Assembly: GCA_900556665.1 (NCBI GenBank)
Contig: USPX01000037.1
Span: 1-13,413 of the forward strand
Reading direction: 5' to 3'
From: an uncultured Eubacteriales bacterium
GTDB lineage: Bacteria; Bacillota_A; Clostridia; Lachnospirales; Cellulosilyticaceae
Length of the DNA stretch: 13,413 nucleotides
This document shows positions 7,847 to 13,413 of the stretch, one piece after another. Under the pieces are notes generated by a model that was given only the letters and a program-made list of their open reading frames with translations, searched no databases and had not been told where the DNA came from. Both the position numbers and the translations under genes were made by a program. The stretch's first letter is position 1. Every line of letters begins with the position of its first letter.

Positions 7847-7938
7847 ACTTACTCAGCCCCCAATAAAATATATTTTTAAAGTTAAATATGTATTAACTAT
7901 CTATATTTTTATACTGATTATTTTTGTATTTTCGATAT

Positions 7939-7966
7939 ATTATAACATTTTTATTAGATAAAACAA
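7939..7966 (-). promoter_or_regulatory. Probable promoter of the two-component operon
   Basis: A perfect -10 box TATAAT (7939-7944) is preceded by TG one base upstream, an extended -10 element. TTGTTT lies 16 bases upstream (7961-7966), overlapping the T-run of the tRNA-Glu terminator. The leader to the regulator ATG is about 85 bases and very AT-rich. It contains an inverted pair AGTTAA/TTAACT with a seven-base gap at 7880-7898. Confidence 0.5.
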
Positions 7967-7995
7967 AAAGCACCATAACCTGAGTTATGATGCTT
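7965..7995 (-). terminator. Rho-independent terminator of tRNA-Glu
   Basis: On the minus strand the arms AAGCATCATAAC and GTTATGGTGCTT form a 12-base-pair stem with one G-U pair and a TCAG loop, followed by a run of Ts. It begins ten bases after the 3' end of the tRNA and isolates the tRNA from the two-component operon. Confidence 0.85.
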
Positions 7996-8005
7996 CTTAT
8001 AAGTA

Positions 8006-8077
8006 TGACCCGTACGAGAATCGAACTCGTGTTACCGCCGTGAAAGGGCGGTGTCTTGACCGCTTGACCAACGGGCC
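8006..8077 (-). tRNA. tRNA-Glu (anticodon UUC)
   Basis: A 72-base cloverleaf is visible. The acceptor arms GGCCCGT and ACGGGTC pair with one G-U. The anticodon stem CCGCC/GGCGG encloses loop CTTTCAC with anticodon TTC, and the T loop is TTCGATTC-like. The discriminator is A, and no CCA is encoded. It has its own promoter, leader hairpin and terminator, so it is a single-gene transcription unit. Confidence 0.96.
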
Positions 8078-8098
8078 TTATTGTTTATTTCTTTTCTT

Positions 8099-8158
8099 GT
8101 TAGCGGTTCGTGTCCCGCTGACTTGTATAATATTACACTATAAGATTACATACGTCAA
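8099..8158 (-). promoter_or_regulatory. tRNA-Glu promoter with 5' leader hairpin
   Basis: The -35 box is TTGACG (8153-8158), the spacer 17 bases and the -10 box TAATAT (8130-8135). Several A-tracts lie directly upstream (about 8159-8200), like an UP element. The predicted transcript begins with a hairpin at 8099-8122 (arms GTCAGCGG and CCGCTAAC, loop GACACGAA), about 20 bases before the tRNA. The unit is nearly the same as the one at 64-123. Confidence 0.85.
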
Positions 8159-8237
8159 GCGTTTTTATAAACTTTTTTTAAGTTTTTTTGTTTCTTTTAT
8201 TATTATACCCTTAAAACCCTTGAAAATACGTCATTTA

Positions 8238-8729
8238 TCATAATTTATTTTGTGTAAAATCTTGGACATCTTTTACGCGTACTACCTTGTTTTGATAAAA
8301 TTTTAATCTTTTTTCAAAGATATGACGTGTTTTTTCAAAGTCTTTATTCCACTGTAACATGAGTGAAAGCATCTTAAAGTCAGATTTATAATTACATTTA
8401 TCTAATCCTAACTGCTGTTTAATGAATCTTATCACGATATTTTTTCGTCTTTCTTCAAAAGGTGTATCTAAATAAATAATCTTATCGCATCTATCTAATA
8501 GGCAATGATAACTTTTTCGATACACACCTTCACAGATCCATTTGCCCTGCTTATCTATTTCATTTAATTGCTCCAGCTGCTCCTCATTACTTATACGTCT
8601 TCTTTTACCCCTTTCTCTCTTATAAGCAATATTATCAAGTTCATAATAAGGGATATCTATTTCCCTAGATAATTTCTTCGCTAAAGTCGTCTTTCCGCTG
8701 CCTACACAGCCTATAATATAAATCTTCAC
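8238..8729 (-). CDS. Small P-loop nucleotide kinase-like protein
   Basis: This 163-residue cytoplasmic protein opens with beta strand MKIYIIG and a Walker A motif GCVGSGKT (residues 7-14). ELDNIAY (about 30-36), GKWICEGVY (about 63-71) and KIIYLDTPFEER (about 83-94, the second strand and lid start) follow. This resembles the small adenylate-kinase-like family often annotated as DNA topology modulation protein FlaR; its true substrate is unknown, so I give no symbol. The start codon is GTG: the frame has a stop seven codons upstream and no ATG, and AGGAG lies ten bases before the GTG. It stands alone between two tRNA units. Its 3' end comes 79 bases before the tRNA-Glu -35 box, with no obvious terminator between. 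Confidence 0.8.
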   Translation of the reverse strand: MKIYIIGCVGSGKTTLAKKLSREIDIPYYELDNIAYKRERGKRRRISNEEQLEQLNEIDKQGKWICEGVYRKSYHCLLDRCDKIIYLDTPFEERRKNIVIRFIKQQLGLDKCNYKSDFKMLSLMLQWNKDFEKTRHIFEKRLKFYQNKVVRVKDVQDFTQNKL

Positions 8730-8757
8730 CTTCTCACTTCTCCTAACTTATATCCTG

Positions 8758-8785
8758 CTAATATAATAATAGACCTCTTTTTCAA
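8758..8785 (-). promoter_or_regulatory. Possible promoter of the P-loop kinase gene
   Basis: TTGAAA (8780-8785), a 16-base gap and TATTAG (8758-8763) on the minus strand would place the transcript start about 20 bases before the GTG. The -35 box lies in the loop side of an imperfect hairpin (8771-8792). Only moderate matches to consensus. Confidence 0.35.
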
Positions 8786-8792
8786 GAAGTCT

Positions 8793-8957
8793 ACCCTATC
8801 ATTATTGGATTGATGAAATAATTTCTACTAACTTATTTATCGCCACTTTACTTGACTTCTACTTTTAATACACTAGAAGTAACTCAAATGTTGCATTCGT
8901 ATAAATATTTTTTAAGGTTATTTTATCATATATCCTTACTTTACTATTTTTAAATGC
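8793..8957. other. Non-coding AT-rich gap between kinase gene and tRNA-Gly terminator
   Basis: I see no supportable gene here on either strand; the longest open frames are about 20 codons and lack ribosome sites. The only structure noted is an inverted repeat, ACTTCTA (8855-8861) and TAGAAGT (8874-8880), with a 12-base gap and no T-run. Confidence 0.6.
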
Positions 8958-8988
8958 AAAAAAGGCTTAGATATTCAATATCTAAGCC
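8958..8988 (-). terminator. Rho-independent terminator of tRNA-Gly
   Basis: A perfect 11-base-pair stem (GGCTTAGATAT and its complement, three-base loop) at 8964-8988 is followed on the minus strand by six Ts (8958-8963). It begins 12 bases after the tRNA 3' end. Confidence 0.93.
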
Positions 8989-9000
8989 TCTTATCATTAG

Positions 9001-9073
9001 AGCGCGAGACGGGACTCGAACCCGCGACCCTCTCCTTGGCAAGGAGATGCTCTACCAACTGAGCCACTCGCGC
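9001..9073 (-). tRNA. tRNA-Gly (anticodon GCC)
   Basis: A 73-base cloverleaf is visible. Acceptor arms GCGCGAG/CTCGCGC pair perfectly. The anticodon arm TCTCC/GGAGA holds loop TTGCCAA with anticodon GCC, and the T arm is GCGGG/CCCGT around TTCGAGT. The discriminator is U, as usual for bacterial tRNA-Gly. No CCA is encoded. Confidence 0.97.
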
Positions 9074-9097
9074 ATATATCTCTTAAAGACAAAACTT

Positions 9098-9126
9098 ATC
9101 TTACACTAATAGTTTACTTCTGTCAA
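9098..9126 (-). promoter_or_regulatory. tRNA-Gly promoter
   Basis: A consensus -35 box TTGACA (9121-9126), a 17-base spacer and -10 box TAAGAT (9098-9103), about 25 bases before the tRNA. A-tracts lie upstream of the -35 box. As at the tRNA-Glu promoter, the spacer ends in GTG, but the leader hairpin is absent here. Confidence 0.85.
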
Positions 9127-9249
9127 TGCTTTTTAAGATTTTTTAGGAGATATTATCCAAAACTATTTATAAAGTATTATCTTTTACATTCTATAACTCA
9201 CCTTATAACTAGGCTTTTAAATTTATATTTATTCTCTTCAAATTTAAAT

Positions 9250-9280
9250 AAGAGGATCTGCTATTATACCAGCTCCTCTT
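9250..9280 (-). terminator. Probable terminator of the phn-nucleotidase operon
   Basis: Arms AAGAGGA and TCCTCTT form seven pairs, then one mismatch and three more pairs (CTG/CAG) around a nine-base loop. On the minus strand the downstream sequence is TTATTTAAATTT, a weak U-tract. It begins ten bases after the nucleotidase stop codon. The 9127-9249 stretch between it and the tRNA-Gly promoter shows nothing else that I can support. Confidence 0.55.
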
Positions 9281-9289
9281 ACTCAAATA

Positions 9290-10852
9290 TTATTTAGTTG
9301 TAATAATTTTAAAATCTGGCTTTGCCATGATTTCTACTACTTGATGCTTTTTGATATATTCAATTGCTAATGCTTGAATATCTACATCATATTCTTTAAC
9401 CACTTCACATTGTTGATAGCATTCATAACCACCAGTTCCTGTTGCACGGTAATCGCTCATAGCTAAAGTATACTTTTTATCACCTAATGGCTGGCCATCT
9501 TTTAAGATTTCTACTACTCTCTCACCTACAGGCTTTGTAAGATCAAATGTATAGCTTAATCCGGCAAAGAAATCATAATTATAATGTTCTACTTTAGGAT
9601 TAATGAAGCAATCTGAAATCACTACTTCTCCATCTTCTTTAAGCGTATAATACTGTGCACAACGCTCTAAAGCCTGGCGAAGTACTTTTTCATCTACTTC
9701 TAATACTTTCACTGTATTAGGGAACTGATATGCCCCCATAACGTCTCTTGTCGTTACTTCTTTCTTAAATCCAATTGGGTTGTTTCCTAAGCTGATACAA
9801 GAGAAATCTGCACCTGAAAGTTCTAATTGTAACTGATTACAGAAATCAGCTAATCTAGAACCTTCTAATGCTAATGTTAATTTATCTAAAGCTGGAATCT
9901 CTTCTGTGAATCCACCTAATTTTTTATCTAACCATTCTTCTACTGCTTGTTGCATGCTAAACCACTTATTTGCAAGTTCAACTGATCCATGAGTTCCTAC
10001 TGCTTGAATAGCCTCTGGGCTCATTTCAATAGCTTTAGGTGCTTTACATGTAGAAGTAATTTCAAGTTCACCATTTTCTTTAACTTCAACTAAAACTTCA
10101 GCATACTTTTGTGCATTAGCTGGTAATTGAAGTGTATAAGTACCATGTATCATTCTGCCTTCTACTGGCATATGTTGATGTGCTGTAAGTACTACATCAT
10201 AGCTTAATTCTTTACAAATACGGTAACCCACATTTTCTTTTCCTTTAGCTAAACTTTTGCCTGTTTCAAGGTCAGCTTCAAATCCACCATGATAAATACA
10301 TACTGTTACATCACATTGATCCTTAATTTCTTCTAATGTGACTTTTGCAGCTTCAAAAGTATCTTTTACTTCTAAGTTTGTAAGATGTTCAGGTTTTTCC
10401 CATAAGTTAACATAGTCTGTAACGATTCCTACTAAACCTACTTTTAAACCATTTTCAAGTGTATGAATCACATAAGGTTTTATATTTAATTTACCTGCTT
10501 TATCAATTACATTAGCTGCTAAAGCACCAGCTTGTAATGTGTCTAAATATTTTTGAAGCCCTGTGTAGTCATAATTGAAATCATGATTGCCAAGTGCTAC
10601 ATAGTCATATGGTGCAGTATTAAATACTTCTGCAATAGGAAAACCTCTTTCTGAGTTCTCCCACATATATTTCACAAATGCAGACCCTTGAATTGTGTCA
10701 CCACCATCTAAAATAAGTGTATTACCATCTTTATTAAATTCATTTATGCAGCTTAATACACCCATATCTCTGCTTGATTTAGTAATATAATCTGTTGGGA
10801 ATAAATAACCATGTGTATCTGACGTATAATACATCTTTAATGTTCTTTTCAT
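9290..10852 (-). CDS. Cytoplasmic 5'-nucleotidase/metallophosphatase
   Basis: This 520-residue two-domain enzyme is of the UshA/5'-nucleotidase family, which removes phosphate from nucleotides or related phosphoesters using two metal ions. The N-terminal metallophosphatase domain shows the metal ligands: Asp12-x-His14, Asp52 in LDGGDTIQG, GNHD at 88-91, His188 in YHGG, and His225-x-His227 in TAHQH. The C-terminal domain (about 310-510) contains the substrate-binding GNNPIGF region and a late TGTGGYE motif. There is no signal peptide, unlike classical periplasmic UshA or wall-anchored relatives, so it should act inside the cell. It is the last gene of the operon, five bases after the second permease gene, with AAGGGGG eight bases before ATG. 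In this context it may release phosphate from an imported organophosphorus compound or its product. Exact substrate unknown. Confidence 0.88.
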   Translation of the reverse strand: MKRTLKMYYTSDTHGYLFPTDYITKSSRDMGVLSCINEFNKDGNTLILDGGDTIQGSAFVKYMWENSERGFPIAEVFNTAPYDYVALGNHDFNYDYTGLQKYLDTLQAGALAANVIDKAGKLNIKPYVIHTLENGLKVGLVGIVTDYVNLWEKPEHLTNLEVKDTFEAAKVTLEEIKDQCDVTVCIYHGGFEADLETGKSLAKGKENVGYRICKELSYDVVLTAHQHMPVEGRMIHGTYTLQLPANAQKYAEVLVEVKENGELEITSTCKAPKAIEMSPEAIQAVGTHGSVELANKWFSMQQAVEEWLDKKLGGFTEEIPALDKLTLALEGSRLADFCNQLQLELSGADFSCISLGNNPIGFKKEVTTRDVMGAYQFPNTVKVLEVDEKVLRQALERCAQYYTLKEDGEVVISDCFINPKVEHYNYDFFAGLSYTFDLTKPVGERVVEILKDGQPLGDKKYTLAMSDYRATGTGGYECYQQCEVVKEYDVDIQALAIEYIKKHQVVEIMAKPDFKIITTK

Positions 10853-10857
10853 TTATC

Positions 10858-11667
10858 TTACCCCCTTGCGAGTTTAATACGAATTTTACCTGAAAGCCAT
10901 TCGATAATTAATACTAATACAATAAGTCCAGCTAAGATAGCCCCTACTTGATTCCATTTATAAGCATTCATCGCAAAGATTAATGGCGCCCCGATACCAC
11001 CAGCACCTACTAAACCTAAAACTGTAGCATCTCTTAAATTCATATCGAAACGATAAATAATTGTTGATGCGAAGTCTGGCATAAGTTGTGGTAAAATACC
11101 GAAACGAATTTTTTGGAATGTTGTACATCCACAAGCATCTAATGATTCTAAAATTTTAGTATCAATGTCTTCAATAGATTCAATGTACATTTTTGAAATC
11201 ATACCAATTGAACAAACTGACATTGTTAAAAGCCCTGCAAACGCCCCAGGTCCTGTTACCCTAATGAACATAAGACCATATACGAAAGCTGGAATTGTTC
11301 TTATTGCCATAATAATAACGCGTCCAATAACTGCAATTGGCTTAGGCATAATATTACTTGCACTTAAGAAAGAAATAGGAATCGCTAAAATAGCCCCTAC
11401 AATTGTTCCTAAAAATGCAATACACATTGTTTCTAATAAAAGGTATGGTACCCCTTTATTTGTAAAGTTAAATAAAAGTTCAGTATCAGGTTGCAAAATA
11501 CCCATGAAAATACTTTTTGCTACATCTGTACCACCATCTGTTACACCTTTAAAGTCAACTGTACTACTTGACCATGCCATAAGTACAACAAAAATCAAGG
11601 CCGCTGCTAATTGAAAGATCCAGCTTTTAGGCTCTTTTGCTAACTGTTGTTTAATTTCTGCTCTCAC
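10858..11667 (-). CDS. phnE: Phosphonate-type ABC importer permease (second PhnE)
   Basis: This 269-residue permease of the PhnE family has a membrane anchor at 17-34, further segments at about 78-103, 112-136, 140-160, 212-232 and 240-258, an EAA-like docking loop at about 170-194 (ILESLDACGCTTFQ ending in ILPQLMP), and the PhnE hallmark NLRDATVLGLVGAGGIG at 210-226. It should pair with the neighbouring PhnE-type subunit in one importer driven by PhnC. The start is GTG (11665-11667), supported by AAAGGG seven bases upstream; the gap to the preceding gene is 14 bases. Whether the substrate is a phosphonate, phosphite or a phosphoester is not decided by the sequence. Confidence 0.88.
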   Translation of the reverse strand: MRAEIKQQLAKEPKSWIFQLAAALIFVVLMAWSSSTVDFKGVTDGGTDVAKSIFMGILQPDTELLFNFTNKGVPYLLLETMCIAFLGTIVGAILAIPISFLSASNIMPKPIAVIGRVIIMAIRTIPAFVYGLMFIRVTGPGAFAGLLTMSVCSIGMISKMYIESIEDIDTKILESLDACGCTTFQKIRFGILPQLMPDFASTIIYRFDMNLRDATVLGLVGAGGIGAPLIFAMNAYKWNQVGAILAGLIVLVLIIEWLSGKIRIKLARG

Positions 11668-11681
11668 GTTAGTACCCTTTC

Positions 11682-12503
11682 TTAAGTTAATTTCTTACGT
11701 AAATAATGACTGATTCCCTCAATAATCATAACTGTTATAAAGAGCGTCACAAGAATCATACCTACACTACTGTATTCTCTCCAACCAATCTTTTCATTTA
11801 AGATTAGCCCAAGACCACCTGCACCTACATATCCTAAGATTGAAGCATATCTTACATTTCCTTCAAAACAGAATAAACAGTTTGCAATATAACTTGGTAA
11901 AACTTGAGGCATAATCGCTGCAACAAAAGCACGTAACTTAGTTGCTCCAAAGGACTCCATTGCTTCATATGCACCCATATCTACTGTTTCAATTTGCTCA
12001 TATAAAAGTTTACCAATATAAGCAAATGTAAATACAGCAATAGCTGTTGTACCAGCTAAAGTACCAAGCCCAAATACATAAGTTGCAATAAGCGCAATAA
12101 CTAATGTAGGAACTGTTCTTACTAAACTTAAGAATAAACGTGTAATAGACACAACTACTTTATTATGCACAACATTACTTGCCGCAAGCATTGCAAATGG
12201 AATTGCAACTACTGCACCAATAACTGAACCTAATAAAGACATTTTAATTGTATCAAATAATGGTCCCCAGATTGCACTTATATAGCTTGTCTCTGGTGGA
12301 AACATTTGTCCTAAGATAACAAAGAACTGTTCCCCTCTTTTCATTAATACAGATAAATCAAAACCTGTAATATCAATTGAAATCCAAGAAGCAATAACTA
12401 ATAATAAAACAATTAGTGGCATTCTTGAACGACGCTCTAAGACTTCTCTTCCATCTGAAAGAGTTAACTTTTTCGGTGGGAAAATCTTATCATATAAGCT
12501 CAT
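11682..12503 (-). CDS. phnE: Phosphonate-type ABC importer permease (first PhnE)
   Basis: This 273-residue PhnE-family permease has membrane segments at about 28-45, 84-108, 115-140, 144-163, 210-235 and 245-262, an EAA-like loop with GAYEAMESFGATKLR followed by IMPQVLP (about 173-195), and the hallmark NVRYASILGYVGAGGLG. I chose the ATG at 12501-12503 because GGAGG lies seven bases before it and because it starts two bases after the phnC stop. An in-frame ATG 36 bases upstream would overlap phnC, lacks a comparable ribosome site and would add an unusual basic extension. Two permease genes per operon, probably forming a heterodimer, is common for phosphonate-type importers. Confidence 0.9.
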   Translation of the reverse strand: MSLYDKIFPPKKLTLSDGREVLERRSRMPLIVLLLVIASWISIDITGFDLSVLMKRGEQFFVILGQMFPPETSYISAIWGPLFDTIKMSLLGSVIGAVVAIPFAMLAASNVVHNKVVVSITRLFLSLVRTVPTLVIALIATYVFGLGTLAGTTAIAVFTFAYIGKLLYEQIETVDMGAYEAMESFGATKLRAFVAAIMPQVLPSYIANCLFCFEGNVRYASILGYVGAGGLGLILNEKIGWREYSSVGMILVTLFITVMIIEGISHYLRKKLT

Positions 12504-12505
12504 TC

Positions 12506-13264
12506 TTATGCCTCCATTTTTCCAATTTCTTGACCACAATAAATACTATCTAACACTTCTTGTGTTACTTTGCTACTTGGCCCATCATATACAATTTCAC
12601 CAGCTCTAACACCAATTACACGATCAGCATATTCTAATGCTAAATCAACATGGTGAATATTAATTAAAATAGAGATATTCATTTCTTTATTAATACGTCT
12701 AAAGTCATCCATAACTTGTCTAGCTGTTACAGGGTCTAAAGCTGCTACTGGTTCATCAGCTAACATAATTTTTGGTTGTTGTGCTAAAGTTCTAGCTAAA
12801 GCTACCCTTTGTTGTTGTCCACCAGAAAGTTGATCACATCTTGTATAAGCTTTATCTAAAATACCAACTTTATCTAAAGCTTCTAATGCGATAACTTTTT
12901 GCTCTTTAGGATATGCACCTAAAAGCACACGCCAAAATGGAAGATCTGGAATATTAGAAGTAAGTACGTTATTAAGTACTGTTGTTCTTGTAATAAGATT
13001 AAATGATTGGAAAATCATCCCTACACTTCTACGATATTTTCTAAGTGCTTTTCCTTTTAATGAATTAACATCTACACCATCTACTGTTAATTGACCTTCT
13101 GTAATATCATGTACACGATTAATTGTACGAATTAATGTAGATTTACCAGCTCCTGAAAGCCCGATAATTGCTACGAATTCACCTTGTTCAATTTCAAGTG
13201 ATACATTTTTAAGGCCCTTGTACCCATTCGGGTATACTTTGCTTACATTTTCAAATTTAATCAT
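12506..13264 (-). CDS. phnC: Phosphonate-type ABC importer ATPase PhnC
   Basis: This 252-residue ABC ATPase powers the PhnE permeases. It has Walker A GLSGAGKST (35-43), Q-loop Gln86 in IFQSFNL, signature LSGGQQQR (146-153), Walker B IMLADE (166-171) followed by the D-loop (AALD), and switch His204 in INIHHVDLA, the usual PhnC form. The start is ATG 13262-13264, with GGAGA six bases upstream. The frame runs 29 codons further to an ATG at 13349-13351, but that would read through a terminator-like hairpin and add a sequence unlike any ABC N-terminus. The binding protein PhnD is not in the window. Confidence 0.93.
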   Translation of the reverse strand: MIKFENVSKVYPNGYKGLKNVSLEIEQGEFVAIIGLSGAGKSTLIRTINRVHDITEGQLTVDGVDVNSLKGKALRKYRRSVGMIFQSFNLITRTTVLNNVLTSNIPDLPFWRVLLGAYPKEQKVIALEALDKVGILDKAYTRCDQLSGGQQQRVALARTLAQQPKIMLADEPVAALDPVTARQVMDDFRRINKEMNISILINIHHVDLALEYADRVIGVRAGEIVYDGPSSKVTQEVLDSIYCGQEIGKMEA

Positions 13265-13282
13265 AAAAATTCTCCAGTTCTT

Positions 13283-13294
13283 ATTGTATACAAT
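13283..13294. promoter_or_regulatory. Perfect palindrome, possible operator before phnC
   Basis: ATTGTATACAAT is a perfect 12-base palindrome eight bases upstream of the phnC ribosome site. Its GTATAC core with TTG/CAA flanks resembles sites used by GntR-family regulators (family knowledge; no regulator gene is in the window). It also contains TATACA, usable as a -10 box, but the -35 position would lie inside the upstream hairpin and matches poorly. Confidence 0.4.
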
Positions 13295-13304
13295 TTGTTT
13301 TGCG

Positions 13305-13345
13305 AAAAAATAATGGATGAGCATAATTGCTTCATCCATTATTTT
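13305..13345. terminator. Bidirectional terminator-like hairpin upstream of phnC
   Basis: A 12-base-pair stem (AATAATGGATGA and its complement, 13309-13343) extends by three pairs (GCA/TGC) with one bulged base. On the minus strand six Ts follow (13305-13310); on the plus strand ATTTTTATC follows. It could end an upstream minus-strand gene, an incoming plus-strand transcript, or act as an attenuator for phnC. Beyond it, 13346-13413 shows no complete gene. Two minus-strand frames remain open at the edge and stop at 13379 and 13368, and either could be the tail of an upstream gene. Confidence 0.6.
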
Positions 13346-13413
13346 TATCATTTAATTATCATAGCCGTTAACTTAAGACTAAGTTTTTCCAGTAATAATG
13401 AGTTGTTCTAAAT

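Noticed and set aside
11165..11614. A 149-codon open frame on the plus strand
   Set aside because: It lies wholly inside the second phnE gene in antisense, has no ribosome site, and the minus-strand frame has clear PhnE motifs.
12504..12539. Longer start for the first phnE gene
   Set aside because: The upstream ATG overlaps phnC and has no good ribosome site, whereas the ATG at 12503 has GGAGG at ideal distance.
13265..13351. Longer start for phnC
   Set aside because: The extension would be encoded by the terminator-like hairpin and operator region and does not resemble an ABC ATPase N-terminus; the ATG at 13264 has its own ribosome site.
13368..13413. C-terminal tail of an upstream minus-strand gene, perhaps the binding protein
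   Set aside because: Two frames are open to the window edge for only 10 to 14 codons and I cannot choose between them; neither shows a recognisable motif.
1..13413. CRISPR arrays, insertion sequences, attachment sites
   Set aside because: No regularly spaced repeats, no transposase or integrase motifs and no tRNA-derived repeats flanking a block were seen; the two tRNA genes show no duplicated 3' ends in the window.

Overview
The window is AT-rich DNA from a low-GC Firmicute, most likely a member of the Clostridia (inference). The evidence is the base composition, strong AGGAGG-type ribosome binding sites, consensus sigma-A promoters, two tRNA genes without an encoded CCA end, and a lipoprotein-type solute-binding protein. 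Every gene I can support is on the minus strand, so transcription runs from high to low coordinates.

Reading in the direction of transcription: (1) 13264-9290 is a four-gene operon for a phosphonate-type ABC importer: ATPase PhnC, two PhnE-type permeases, then a cytoplasmic 5'-nucleotidase/metallophosphatase. A terminator-like hairpin and a perfect 12-bp palindrome precede phnC. The substrate-binding protein is not in the window and may lie just beyond the right edge. (2) 9126-7965 holds tRNA-Gly(GCC) with its own promoter and terminator, a small P-loop nucleotide kinase-like gene with a GTG start, and tRNA-Glu(UUC) with its own promoter, 5' leader hairpin and terminator. (3) 7846-5818 is a two-gene two-component system, a LytTR response regulator followed by an AgrC-like GHKL sensor kinase, closed by a strong terminator. 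(4) 5689-167 is a tightly packed five-gene operon: a carbohydrate-type solute-binding lipoprotein, two MalF/MalG-type permeases, a HlyD/MacA-like adaptor with a long coiled coil, and a membrane protein with the layout of a MacB/FtsX permease. (5) At the left edge is a strong promoter with an A-tract upstream region and a leader hairpin, nearly a copy of the tRNA-Glu promoter. It fires out of the window, probably into an rRNA or tRNA operon.

The most interesting part is regions 3 and 4 together. The five-gene operon joins the membrane parts of a sugar-type importer to the adaptor and permease of a MacAB-like machine, yet encodes no ATPase for either. It sits directly behind a LytTR/AgrC-type sensory pair that has no AgrB or AgrD partner in the window. 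The 128-base gap between them also holds a short open frame for a cationic amphipathic peptide. I propose that the two-component system controls the operon and that the five membrane or surface proteins act in one process. The sequence suggests this but does not prove it.
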